NCBI GenBank assembly: GCA_036245525.1
Contig: BTPG01000002.1
Location: forward strand, 122,312,451 to 122,376,450
Source: Semisulcospira habei
Taxonomy: Eukaryota > Mollusca > Gastropoda > Semisulcospiridae
Length of the DNA: 64,000 nt
Reading direction: 5' to 3'
The position numbers and the translations under genes were made by a program. This document shows, piece by piece, positions 12,346-22,865 of the stretch (positions are counted from its first letter, which is position 1; each line of letters begins with the position of its first letter). The notes beneath the pieces are model-generated. The model was given only the letters and a program-made list of their open reading frames with translations. It did not search any database and had not been told where the DNA came from.

Positions 12346-15300
12346 ACTTACTTACTTACTTACGCCTGTCACCCCTACCCGGGTATAGGCCGTCGACGAG
12401 AGACCTCCAGCAACTCCTGTCCTGTGCTTCTCCTTCGATTCTACTCCAGGTGGTTCCCAGTCTCTTGATGTCTGCTTGGAGGTCTCGACGCCAGGAGTTT
12501 CTCGGCCTACCTCTTTTCCTCTTTCCCTGGGGGTTCCATGACAATGCCTGCCTAGTGATACTGGAAGCTGGCTTTCTCAGACTGTGACCGATCCATCCCC
12601 ATCTTCTTCGCCCAATTTCATTCTCTGCTGTTATCTGCTCTGTTCTCTCCCAGAGTCTGACGTTGCTGATCTTCTCTGGCCAGTGGATTTTCAAAATTCT
12701 TCTAAGGCAACTGTTCATGAAGGTCTGTACTCTGTTGACTGTGGTTTTTGTCAATCTCCATGTCTCTGCTCCATATAGGAGAACTGCTTTTACATTGGAG
12801 TTGAAAATCCGGACTTTGGTGTGTTGTGACAGCTCTCTGGAACTCCACACTTTTTTCAACTGGAGAAAGGCTGCTCTGGCTTTACCGATTCGTGTTCTGA
12901 CATCTGCATCAGTGCCGCCTTTTTTGTCTATGATGCTCCCGAGATAGGTGAAGGACTCCACCTCCTCCAACGGGGTGCCAGCAAGCAAGACTGGTTCTTC
13001 CCTGGTTGCGTTCAGCCTCATTGTCTTTGTTTTCTGTTTGTGAATGGTGAGGCCCACTTGGGACGAGATGTCAGCAAGCCTCGTGGTCTTGTCCTGCATT
13101 TGTTGACGAGTGTGGGACAGTAATGCCAAGTCGTCTGCAAAATCGAGGTCGTCAAGCTGTGTCCACAGTGTCCACTGTATTCCACTTCGTCTGTGCTCTG
13201 TGGTCATCTTCATGACCCAGTCTATGGCCAGTAGGAAGAGGAACGGAGACAGCAGACACCCCTGCCTGACACCAGTTCTGACCTGGAGCTCTCTGGTGAA
13301 CTGCCCTTCGTGGATCACGTGACATGTCATGCCATCATAGCTGCTCTTGATCAGGTGGACGAGCTTTGTGGGTACACCGTAGTGTCGTAGGAGTTTCCAC
13401 AGAGTCTCTCGGTCCACGCTGTCAAATGCTTTCTCATAATCCACAAAGTTGACGTACAGCGGGGAGCTCCACTCCAGAGACTGTTCCACGATGATGCGGA
13501 GAGTGGCGATCTGGTCTGTACATGATCGGTTCTTCCTGAATCCTGCTTGCTGGTCTCTCAGCTGGGGGTCAACGGAGCTCTTCATTCTCTCTAGGATGAT
13601 CCTGTTGAAGACCTTTCCTGGTACTGACAGCAAGGTGATTCCTCTGTAGTTGGAACACTTGCTGAGGTCGCCTTTCTTGGGAAGCTTGATTAGGTACCCC
13701 TCCTTCCAGTCAGCTGGCATCACCTCCTCTTCCCAGATCTTTCCAAACAGTGGGTACAGCATCTCAACTGTTGTCTCTAGGTCTGCTTTCAGAGACTCCG
13801 CTGGGATGCCATCTGGCCCTGCTGCTTTGCCCTTCTTCAAAAATGCCACTGCTTTTCTGATCTCTTCCCGGCTGGGTCTGTCACAGCTGATGGGTAGGTC
13901 GGTCTCTGCCGGCTGGATGTCGGGGGGGTCGGGTGGGCTAGGTCTGTTCAGTAACTCTTCAAAATACTCGGCCCATCTGTCGAGTTGGTCTGCTCTGTCT
14001 GCAATAGGCTTGCCTTCTTTGTCTTTTACTGGTCTTTCTGTATGGCCATACTTACCCGACAATCTTCTGGTAATATCGTAGAGCTGTTTCATGTTGCCGC
14101 TGCCTGCTGCCTTTTCTGCCTCTGCTGCCAGGCTGTCTGTGTAGGCCCTCTTGTCTGCCCTGATACTCCTCTTCACCTCGCGGTTGGCTTCCCAGTATTC
14201 CCTCTGTGCCCTTACTTTGGCTGCTCTCGTGCGACTGTTGTTGACCGCTGCTTTCTTCTGCTTCCTCGCTTCTATCTTCTTCAAGGTCTGTGCCGACAGC
14301 CAGTCCTTGTGGTGGTGTTTCCTGAACCCTACAGTGTCTTTGCAGGTTGAGTTCAGCGCCTCTCTAACTGCCTTCCACTGCTGCTCTGTGGTGACCGCCT
14401 CCTCTTCATTTACTAGCTCCTGTAGCGCTTGAAACCGGTTGGACAGCACCAGTTTGAACTCTTCTCTAACTCCAGTTTCTCTCAGGAGGCCTACATTATA
14501 GCGCTGTCTTCTTGTTGTCTCTGTGCGGCTTTTCTTTAGCTTGAGCTTCATTCTTAAGGTAAGCAGATGGTGGTCTGAGGCGACATCTGCTCCCCTCCTC
14601 ACTCGAACATCTTGAAGGGATCTTCTAAATTTCTTGCTAATGCAGATATGGTCTATTTGGTTCTCTGTTGTATGGTCAGGTGAGACCCAAGTTGCTTTGT
14701 GTATTCTTCTGTGTGGGTAGATGCTGCCTCCAATGACAAGTCGGTTTAGAGCACAAAAGTCTACAAACCTCTCCCCGTTCTCACTCATCTCCGAGCCTAG
14801 TCCCTGTCTCCCCATCACCTCTTCGTATCCGGTGTTGTCCTCCCCTATTTTGGCATTAAAATCGCCCATGACGATGGTGATGTCTTGCTCCGCACATTTG
14901 TCCACGGCACTCTGGAGTCGGTCGTAGAACTCTTGTTTCTCTTCCTCGTCACTGTCATTTGTGGGCGCATAACACTGGATGACGTTCAGCTTGAGCTTTT
15001 TCTTGGTTCTAAAGGCTGCTGTTATAATTCTTGGCCCAAGAGGTTCCCAGCCCATCAGCGCTCTCTGTGCCACTGGTGACAGCATGAGTGCTACTCCTTC
15101 TGTATGGGGGGCATTCTCCTCTTCATGACCTGAATACAGAATCATCTCCCCACTTAACAGCCTTTTCTGGCCAGACTGCGTCCATCTGGCTTCACTGATG
15201 CCTAGCAGGGAAAGGTTGTACTTTTGCATTTCCGCTGCTATCTGGGCGGCCTTGCCGCTCTGGTACATGGTCTTGACGTTCCATGTGCCCATGGTTGTAT

Positions 15301-15649
15301 CCCTGGATAGAGAGAGGCGGCTCGGTCCTGTGGCTTCCGAAGACTTCCGGCTTTCACCACAGGACGTCATAAGTCTTCTAGTAGAAGAACCTTCCTCCTC
15401 CAGGAAAGGAATTACTGTTAGTCTTTTCGTCGGCGTTTTTGTAGCTATTTCCTTTTTTGCAGGGTGGGGAAGCTACCCCCACGCCCAACCCCCTTACTAG
15501 GAGGACCAGGGGTTTTCTGTCGGGGTCACCTTCCCTTAGACCATGTTGGTTCACGGCACCTTATTTCATTCGGTGCACCCCTCTCACGAGGGACCCCCTA
15601 TCCACCACCCAGGGGACGCGCCTCAACGCCGTATGGTCCCAGCGCGAGG
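12346..15649 (-). mobile_element. RTE-clade LINE, copy B, full length and apparently intact
   Basis: A 3304-bp element on the minus strand with the same ends as copy A: CCTCGCGCTGGG at the 5' end and a TAAG tail. It is flanked by the perfect 12-base duplication GCGCTACTATAT at 12334-12345 and 15650-15661. It carries a 5' leader of about 280 bp and one uninterrupted 1004-codon frame. It is inserted into the 376-bp tandem array at the junction between core and spacer. An open frame and an unmutated duplication point to a recent insertion. Confidence 0.95.
12356..15370 (-). CDS. RTE copy B endonuclease-reverse transcriptase, 1004 aa, intact
   Basis: The protein nicks target DNA and copies the element RNA there (target-primed reverse transcription). 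Residues 1-30 are a short leader and MGTWNVKTMYQ begins the APE-type endonuclease, with GDFNAKIG, ENQIDHICI and SDHHLLTLRM. A basic linker follows. RT blocks are KAAGPDGIPAES, NYRGITLLSVPGKV, VDYEKAFDSVDR, GVRQGCLLSPF and catalytic FADDLALLS, then YLGSIIDKKGG, LLYGAETWRL and RRWGWIGHSLRK. The stop TAA comes from the first TAAG tail repeat. The ATG at codon 1 is absent from copy A, where it is ACG, so the internal ATG at codon 27 is an alternative start. Confidence 0.93.
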   Translation of the reverse strand: MTSCGESRKSSEATGPSRLSLSRDTTMGTWNVKTMYQSGKAAQIAAEMQKYNLSLLGISEARWTQSGQKRLLSGEMILYSGHEEENAPHTEGVALMLSPVAQRALMGWEPLGPRIITAAFRTKKKLKLNVIQCYAPTNDSDEEEKQEFYDRLQSAVDKCAEQDITIVMGDFNAKIGEDNTGYEEVMGRQGLGSEMSENGERFVDFCALNRLVIGGSIYPHRRIHKATWVSPDHTTENQIDHICISKKFRRSLQDVRVRRGADVASDHHLLTLRMKLKLKKSRTETTRRQRYNVGLLRETGVREEFKLVLSNRFQALQELVNEEEAVTTEQQWKAVREALNSTCKDTVGFRKHHHKDWLSAQTLKKIEARKQKKAAVNNSRTRAAKVRAQREYWEANREVKRSIRADKRAYTDSLAAEAEKAAGSGNMKQLYDITRRLSGKYGHTERPVKDKEGKPIADRADQLDRWAEYFEELLNRPSPPDPPDIQPAETDLPISCDRPSREEIRKAVAFLKKGKAAGPDGIPAESLKADLETTVEMLYPLFGKIWEEEVMPADWKEGYLIKLPKKGDLSKCSNYRGITLLSVPGKVFNRIILERMKSSVDPQLRDQQAGFRKNRSCTDQIATLRIIVEQSLEWSSPLYVNFVDYEKAFDSVDRETLWKLLRHYGVPTKLVHLIKSSYDGMTCHVIHEGQFTRELQVRTGVRQGCLLSPFLFLLAIDWVMKMTTEHRRSGIQWTLWTQLDDLDFADDLALLSHTRQQMQDKTTRLADISSQVGLTIHKQKTKTMRLNATREEPVLLAGTPLEEVESFTYLGSIIDKKGGTDADVRTRIGKARAAFLQLKKVWSSRELSQHTKVRIFNSNVKAVLLYGAETWRLTKTTVNRVQTFMNSCLRRILKIHWPEKISNVRLWERTEQITAENEIGRRRWGWIGHSLRKPASSITRQALSWNPQGKRKRGRPRNSWRRDLQADIKRLGTTWSRIEGEAQDRSCWRSLVDGLYPGRGDRRK

Positions 15650-16086
15650 GCGCTACTATATGTGGTCGGGTAAATACCCTGATTTCCCACAGTAGATGCA
15701 CAGAACATTACACAACAATGTAACGATACAAATTTTGCCTCGAGTTATACATGATACTCACAAACCAGATAGGTGAGGCTAGCGCTGGCAGAATTGTCAG
15801 TACTCAAACCAAGGGGAATCACAGCGCTGGACAGACAACAGTTAGATCCCCTGCCCCCGCCTATCAGGCACCCAATCGCCAGCCCACAGAGAAATATGCA
15901 GGTATAGAATAAGACAATCATTTCCATTCCTTAATAAGAATGGATCAGGTCTCTTATATAACCCATGTCTTTCTCCGGAACTTAGGAAGTAGGCAGGAGA
16001 AACATACATACACAAACATGAAGGTGCGCTACTATATGTGGTCGGGTAAATACCCTGATTTCCCACAGTAGATGCACAGAACATTA
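15650..16086. repeat. 376-bp tandem array, middle segment
   Basis: Continues the array on the far side of RTE copy B: the duplicated GCGCTACTATAT, a spacer, a full core, and part of the next spacer up to AGAACATTA (16078-16086), where the I-like LINE is inserted. Same unit as 22866-25829, with very few substitutions. Confidence 0.92.
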
Positions 16087-16273
16087 ATGCCTACCCGGCA
16101 CCGGCCTCCACGTGGCGTAGGTGGGTAGTCCGCTCAGTCCCTGACTTGAGTGGGCTAGCGGACGGGTGCCATCTTTGTCCAGGATTAGGACTTGATGTCA
16201 GCAGATATGTTGTTCAGCCTTTTCACTGGTCCGGTTTTTAAGGAGCTGTGCTAACCTAGGTCGTACCATGTTG

Positions 16274-16773
16274 NNNNNNNNNNNNNNNNNNNNNNNNNNN
16301 NNNNNNNNNNNNNNNNNNNNNNNNNNNNNNNNNNNNNNNNNNNNNNNNNNNNNNNNNNNNNNNNNNNNNNNNNNNNNNNNNNNNNNNNNNNNNNNNNNNN
16401 NNNNNNNNNNNNNNNNNNNNNNNNNNNNNNNNNNNNNNNNNNNNNNNNNNNNNNNNNNNNNNNNNNNNNNNNNNNNNNNNNNNNNNNNNNNNNNNNNNNN
16501 NNNNNNNNNNNNNNNNNNNNNNNNNNNNNNNNNNNNNNNNNNNNNNNNNNNNNNNNNNNNNNNNNNNNNNNNNNNNNNNNNNNNNNNNNNNNNNNNNNNN
16601 NNNNNNNNNNNNNNNNNNNNNNNNNNNNNNNNNNNNNNNNNNNNNNNNNNNNNNNNNNNNNNNNNNNNNNNNNNNNNNNNNNNNNNNNNNNNNNNNNNNN
16701 NNNNNNNNNNNNNNNNNNNNNNNNNNNNNNNNNNNNNNNNNNNNNNNNNNNNNNNNNNNNNNNNNNNNNNNNN
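16274..16773. other. Assembly gap, 500 N
   Basis: Exactly 500 unknown bases, a round number that suggests a placeholder gap of unknown true size. It lies in the 5' leader of the I-like LINE, so missing sequence there may be leader or another insertion. Confidence 0.99.
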
Positions 16774-17108
16774 TTCTACCTAAACGGGAGGCTAGTCGTA
16801 CCGGCCTAGTCAATCGGCTCTTGTCACGTTGAGCCCTATCCCACTGTTGACATGCGGGTTGCTATACGGAGCACCATGCTATAGCTTCTGCTGCTGATTA
16901 GGTGCTTTACGCCAGTATTCCCCTGCATTCAACGGTGTGATAGAAGGCGGTGGCTCAAACGGTTCAATCGGGCTTACCCCCTTGAGTATATCTTTCGGGC
17001 AGTCTCCATTGTGCGTCAGCTGGAGACCCGCCGACAGTTGCACTTTCCCTTGTTGGGCTCGGTGGCGGGCGGGGACCCCCGGGGGATGAACATCTCTACT
17101 AATATAAT

Positions 17109-18548
17109 ATGGATAAAACCAAAAAACCAAAACTAGCACAGAAACGGCGCATAGACACCGACATTGCACATGACAGTGATTCAGACTGTGAGGAAGCGAC
17201 GCCTCAGGCGTCGGCCGTATGGCCTCGCTTCCTCATTGTCCATAGCAAGGTGAAGGAGAAACCAGTTACCAAGCTGCATCCTTTTCTGGTGGGGGAGACC
17301 CTCAGGAGCCATGTTGGCAGGCCTGACGCCCAGCGCCTCAGGTCTGGTGACTTGCTGGTGGAGTGCCGTACTCGGGCACACTCCAGCGGGCTACTGGGGC
17401 TCTCTTCCATCGGAGACACTCCTGTGGAAGTCACACCCCACAAAACTATGAATTTGTCAAGAGGCGTAATCAAAGATCAAGCTTTGGCAGAACTGTCAGA
17501 AGATGAACTTGTAAGGAACCTTAAGTCTCAGGGGGTGACTTGCGTCAGGCGCTTCGCTTCCAAGCGAGGTGGTGGGGAGATCCGTCTCCCTACCATCATC
17601 CTGACGTTTGGCACCCCCACCCCTCCTACTACCATCTGGGGAGGTTACTACTCCCTGAGAGTGAAAAAGTACGTCCCTCTTCCACTCCGGTGCTTTAAGT
17701 GCCAAAAGTATGGGCATGGGCAGAAGACATGCCGTCAGGCAGAGGCTTCATGCGCCCGTTGCACTAGGCCCGGACACTCTGCTGAGTCCTGCACAGCCAC
17801 CCCCCTGTGTGTGAATTGCCAGGGGGCGCATATGGCTTCGGATAAGAAATGCCCTCGTTGGATATCCGAGTGCAAGATTCAGCAGGTGCGTGTGGAGAAG
17901 GGGCTGTCCTTTCTGGATGCCAAAAAACTGGTTGAAGGCCCTGGTGCAGCTGCGGCTGCCCCAACCTCTAACACCTCAGTGTATACTTTTAGTGCAGCGG
18001 TGGCAGGCAAGCGCCCCACCAAAGACTTTTCATGTCAGACCCCAACTTCTTGGTTGGGGGCGGAGCCTCGGCTCATCTCGCCCTTGGAGAGTAACCCTCC
18101 TCCGGTGGTGACAAGGAGCCAGGGAACGCAGAAGGCGGACACTGCCGGTCCGGTTGTGCCGCCTTCTGTTGCCCCTAAGCCTCAGCCCCCACCCAAACCT
18201 GTTAGTCAGTCAACTCCAAAGGCTTCTGGCTCTGGTCAGCCTTCTAAGGCCGCTAACTCTAGCGGCAGGAACGCTGCCCAGGACCAGAAGTCTAAGAAAT
18301 CTATGGGACCGCTGTGCGCACGGGCCCAGAAGGGGAACACAGATGTGCCCCTTCAAAACAAATATGCTGCACTGGAGGAGCGGATGGAGGGAGTGGAAGT
18401 TGTTGTTGCTGATGCTGCGGCAGCTCCACCCCCTTCCTCTCCGAAGAACCAGAGGAGGCCCGGGAGCCGGCCCCCCTCTGTTTCTTCAACTCCTTCCAAG
18501 GTAAAGGAAAAAGGGGGGAAAAACTCCTTACCCCCAGATCAGACTTAA
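17109..18548 (+). CDS. I-like LINE ORF1 (gag-like, zinc knuckles), 479 aa
   Basis: RNA-binding ORF1 protein that would package the element RNA. From about residue 195 it has three cysteine-histidine knuckles: CFKCQKYGHGQKTC and CARCTRPGHSAESC (both C-x2-C-x4-H-x4-C), then CVNCQGAHMASDKKC with altered spacing. The N-terminal 190 residues include a possible RRM-like region (LKSQGVTCVRRFASKR). The C-terminal 200 residues are low-complexity, rich in P, S, K and Q. The frame is open throughout. The TAA at 18546-18548 is followed after two bases by the ATG of ORF2, a spacing that could allow reinitiation. Confidence 0.88.
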   Translation: MDKTKKPKLAQKRRIDTDIAHDSDSDCEEATPQASAVWPRFLIVHSKVKEKPVTKLHPFLVGETLRSHVGRPDAQRLRSGDLLVECRTRAHSSGLLGLSSIGDTPVEVTPHKTMNLSRGVIKDQALAELSEDELVRNLKSQGVTCVRRFASKRGGGEIRLPTIILTFGTPTPPTTIWGGYYSLRVKKYVPLPLRCFKCQKYGHGQKTCRQAEASCARCTRPGHSAESCTATPLCVNCQGAHMASDKKCPRWISECKIQQVRVEKGLSFLDAKKLVEGPGAAAAAPTSNTSVYTFSAAVAGKRPTKDFSCQTPTSWLGAEPRLISPLESNPPPVVTRSQGTQKADTAGPVVPPSVAPKPQPPPKPVSQSTPKASGSGQPSKAANSSGRNAAQDQKSKKSMGPLCARAQKGNTDVPLQNKYAALEERMEGVEVVVADAAAAPPPSSPKNQRRPGSRPPSVSSTPSKVKEKGGKNSLPPDQT

Positions 18549-18550
18549 TC

Positions 18551-21500
18551 ATGGACTCTTTGCTTCAGTGGAATTGTCGTGGTTTTCGAGCTAACTTTGA
18601 GGAATTACGTCTTTTAGTCAAGTTCTATAACCCCTCAGTCATATCTCTTCAGGAGACTTACCTGAAGACTTCTGACCCTGTGTCTTTTAATGGTTTTAAT
18701 GTTATACATAAAGGCTCTGATTCGGAGAGGCGCTCGGGTGGAGCGGCTCTTCTCATTAGTAGCCAAATTTTATGTAGCCCCGTTAGCATCGACACCTGTC
18801 TTCAGGCTGTCGCTGCTCGGGTTACCTTAAAAAAGACCATAACCATATGCAGTATTTACCTGCCACCATCACTGCGGGTCTGTAGCAATGATATTTTTCA
18901 CTTAGTAGATCAACTGCCCCCTCCCTTTATTCTCATGGGGGATTTTAACGGTCATGCTCACCTTTGGGGTAGTGACCACTATGATGGCAGAGGTCAGATG
19001 TTAGAAGATGTTTTTTCTCAACTTAACCTATGTGTCTTTAACGATGGCTCACCTACATACTCTAACTCAGGTTCCGGATCTAGTTCTGTTCTAGACCTCA
19101 CTGTGTGTGATCCTTCTCTCATGCTGGACTTTGACTGGAAGGTTCACGACGACCTGTGTGGTAGTGACCACTTCCCAGTAGTCCTGTCATCGGTCAGCTG
19201 TGAGGAGGATTCGCCGGCGGGGCGCTGGAATCTCAAGAAAGCTAACTGGTCTCTGTTTGCCTCTCTCTGTCAGTCTCGTCTTACAGAGGAGGTGGTCATG
19301 TCAGCTGAAGAACCTGTTTCTTGTTTTTTCCCCACCCGGGTCTGCCCTGGGGGACTTGGGTGGGGTTAGGTATTTTTTAGTTCCCAGGGTCACCCTGGTC
19401 AGCCTCACAGGGTGGGTTTTTCTCTCCATTCTGGGGCATGTGTTTCTGTCTACCCTTTGTCCATTCACCTGTATTTGCCTTTTTAAAATTCTCCCTACTG
19501 TCTGCACTGCCTGTAGCTCTTGATATTGGATGTGTGTTGCTAAATGGTCTTAGCTTTATTTAGGCCCCATGTTGTAGGTTTATTTAACGTATTTGACCGG
19601 CTGGCGACATACATTCAATTTTCTGTTTAGTTTTTTTTCACAAGCAGTGCAGGCACGTCCTGAGAAAGCCTTGTTGCTGTCGGGACGTTAAGCAATGTAC
19701 AATCAATCAATGTTTCTTGTTTTACTTCTATTTTGTTGGAGGTTGCAGGTGAAACCATCCCTAGAACTTCCACATCACTCCCTCGGAAGCCGAGAGTACC
19801 ATGGTTCAATGAAGAGTGCCGCAAGGCCCAAACAATGCGCAAATCTGCTTAGCGACGTGCATTTCGTAATCCGTCGCAAGCAAATATTTTAACCTTTAAA
19901 AGACAGCGGGCGAAAGCCCGTTATATTTTTAAACGTGAACGCCGTGCTTCCTGGAGACGCTTCGTCTCATCTTTATCTTCTAGGACTCCGTCCCAAAAAG
20001 TCTGGAAGGCTGTTCGAAGAATTAGGGGCAGGGGTGGCTCGGCTTCTGTCGGCCATCTTAGAGATGGTGCCAGTTTGGTCACAGATAAAAAGGCTGTGGC
20101 CAATTTACTTGCCTCCACCATTGCCCATAATTCTTCAAAAGAGCATTATTCACCTTTCTTCCAGAGAGAGAAGGAGAAGCGAGAATCTTGTGCTTGTGAT
20201 TTTATATCGGATAACTTGGAAGACTATAATGCCCCTTTTACGTTTTCAGACTTGCAGCAAGCCATGCAGAAATGTACTGACTCTGCTGCTGGATTAGATA
20301 CCATCCATTATCAGCTCATAACACATCTGCCTGAGGATTCACTCCTTGTACTTCTCAAGGCCTTTAACCATATCTGGATAACCGGTCATTTTCCGCCATC
20401 TTGGCGCCAGGCTGTGGTTGTGCCAATTCCCAAGCCGGGTAAGGATCCTTCCGACCCGGGCAACTACCGGCCAATAGCTTTGACATCATGTTTATGTAAA
20501 ACTATGGAACGCTTGGTCAACGCCCGACTGGTGTGGCATCTTGAGTCACAGGGTCTCATCACAGACCTCCAGTGCGGTTTCCGGCGCTTCCGTAGTACAA
20601 CTGACCATCTAGTCTGCTTTGAGTCTTTTATCCGAGATGCTTTTGTCAACAAGCAGCATGTCTATGCAATTTTCTTTGATCTTGAAAAGGCATATGACAC
20701 TACCTGGAAGCATGGTATAATGTCTGATTTGTCGGACATGGGTTTTAAAGGGCATCTGCCCGTTTTTATTCACAATTTTTTGTCCAACAGGTCGTTCCAT
20801 GTCCGTGTGGGCTCCACCCTCTCCGACTCCTTTGAACAGGAGATGGGTGTCCCGCAGGGCAGTATTCTATCTCCTGTTTTATTTAGCATTAAAATAAATA
20901 ACATTGTAAAGGCCGTCAAGGATGATTCTGAATGCTCTTTGTTTGTGGACGACTTTGCTTTGTGTGCACGAGGTCGAGGACTTGCGTCCCTTGAGAGGCG
21001 CTTGCAGCTGTGCGTTGATCGCATCCAGGGGTGGGTGTCTCTCAATGGATTCAGATTCTCGCCCTCCAAGACAGTCTGTGTGCATTTTACTAACCAGACG
21101 AAATTTTTTCCAGAACCTAGCCTGAGCATTGCTGGAGTGCCAATTAAGGTGGCTGAAGAGGCTAAGTTTTTGGGGGTCATCTTTGACAAAAGATTGACCT
21201 TCTGCAACCATGTTAACTACCTTAGAACCTCTTGTCGGAAGGCCCTCGACATTCTTCGTGTCGTTGGTCGTACTGACTGGGGTGCAGACCGCATCGTCTT
21301 ACTTCGACTGTACCGGGCCCTTGTTCGATCCAAACTGGATTACGGCTCTGTGGTATATGGCTCGGCTTCCAAATCTGTTCTGCAGCGTCTGAACACAATT
21401 CACCATCAAGGTCTGCGCATATGTCTGGGAGCCTTCAGGACATCTCCAGTTCCTAGTCTGTATGCAGAGGCAGGGGAGCCTTCTCTCAGGCTCCGCCGCA

Positions 21501-22639
21501 TCCGCCTCATGCTCAGCTACGTTCTGAAGCTGAAGGCCCATCCAGAAAATCCTGCCTATGATTGTGTTTTTAACCCGTCATTTGCAGAGATTTACGATGC
21601 CCATCCGGGAGCTGTCCGTCCACTTTCCTTCCGTGTCCGACCTCATCTGCAGGCGGCCGGAGTGGACCTGGACAAAGTTTCGGAATCTCTGCAACACGTC
21701 ACTCCACCCTGGCTACTACCAGTTCCTGACATCTTGCTGGACTTGACTGCCCACAAGAAGGATTGTACTCCACCAGCCATATACCAACAGAGCCTCAATG
21801 AACTCCTTTCAATTTTTCCTGGCTATTGTCGTCTTTATACGGATGGGTCCAAGTCTGAGGATGGAAGAGTGGCTGCGGCTGCAGTGTCCTCTCGCCATCC
21901 TAGACGCCCATTTAAGCTCCGTCTCCCTGACCATTCCTCTGTATTTAGTGCAGAACTGCAGGCCATTCTGCTAGCACTCAAGCATGCCTATCAGTCTCGG
22001 GAAAGGAACTTCCTGATTCTGTCTGACTCTCTTTCTGCCCTGCAGGCCCTTCAGGGCGCGGGAACAGACCATCCACTGCTGGTGCAGATTAGAGAGCTCT
22101 ACGCGGACTTGATGAAGGAATATTATGACATCATTTTTATTTGGGTCCCAGGCCATGTGGGCATCGAAGGCAACAGAATCGCAGATTCTGCTGCCAACAG
22201 TGCCCGCAGTGACCCTGTCCCTGACACACAGACTGTCTATAGTGATTTTAAACCTGTTATTAGTGCGTACATAGCCCGCGAGTGGCAGTCCGAGCGGGAC
22301 AAAGAGGAAGGGAACAAGCTTCATGAAGCTCTTCCTAAGTTGTCTGACAGTCTACCTTTCCGCTGTGGCAGCCGCCGTGAGGAGACTGTCCTTGCTCGGC
22401 TCCACATCGGGCACACATATGTTACGCACTCTTACTTACTTAAACAGGATGAGCGTCCATGGTGTTTTGCCTGTGATGAGCAGTTTTCTGTTCGACACTT
22501 TTTGCTGTATTGTGCTGACCTAATTGACACCAGATATAAACACTTCACAGCAGACTCCTTGAAGGTTTTGTTCCGGGATGTTCCCCCGGACAAAATCTTC
22601 AATTTTTTGAGAGAATGCAATATTTTTAACAAGATCTGA
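18551..22639 (+). pseudogene. I-like LINE ORF2 (EN-RT-RNase H), split by SINE and a stop
   Basis: Begins MDSLLQWNCRGFRANFEEL, an APE-type endonuclease start, with LQETYLK, MGDFNGHAHLWG and SDHFPVV. The SINE at 19330-19710, with duplicated TGTTTCTTGTTTT, interrupts it. The frame then continues with a TAG at 19850-19852 in an arginine-rich linker. RT shows FFDLEKAYDTTWKHG, GVPQGSILSPVLF and catalytic FVDDFALC. RNase H follows with YTDGSKSEDG, SAELQAILLAL, LSDSLSALQAL and VPGHVGIEGNRIADSAA. It ends in a cysteine-rich C-terminus (WCFACDEQFSVRHFLLYC). The frame from 20075 to 22639 is open. Confidence 0.9.
19330..19710 (+). mobile_element. SINE copy 3 (inside I-like LINE ORF2)
   Basis: Same family as 3016-3401, about 380 bp, flanked by TGTTTCTTGTTTT at 19315-19327 and 19711-19723. 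Small differences such as GTTGTAGG for GTGTTAGG show it is a separate, slightly diverged copy. Confidence 0.9.
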
Positions 22640-22865
22640 GCATTCATAGACTATGTGAATTTTTTATTTGCCCTTTTTGAGAGTCTGTAGACGTTTCTTT
22701 TCCAGACATGTGCGACATTTTAGCCTGAGATTTTTAATCTATATTTACATCTTGTCTTAAGACCTTGCTTTTAGTCTGGCTGACCAGATTTTTACCCATC
22801 CCGCCGTGAGATGGCCTTAGTCGCCTGCTCGGCGTTAAACCCAAATAACTAACTAACTAACTAAC

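Larger units (their letters stand above)
16087..22865 (+). mobile_element. I-clade-like LINE, full length with gap and SINE
   Basis: Bounded by AGAACATTA at 16078-16086 and 22866-22874 in the 376-bp array. It has a 5' leader (16087-17108, including 500 N), a gag-like ORF1 (17109-18548), and an ORF2 with endonuclease, RT and RNase H (18551-22639). The 3' leader ends GGCGTTAAACCCAAATAACTA plus CTAA repeats. An RNase H at the end of ORF2 and three zinc knuckles in ORF1 fit the I clade or a relative. ORF2 is broken by the SINE at 19330-19710 and by a stop codon. Confidence 0.88.
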
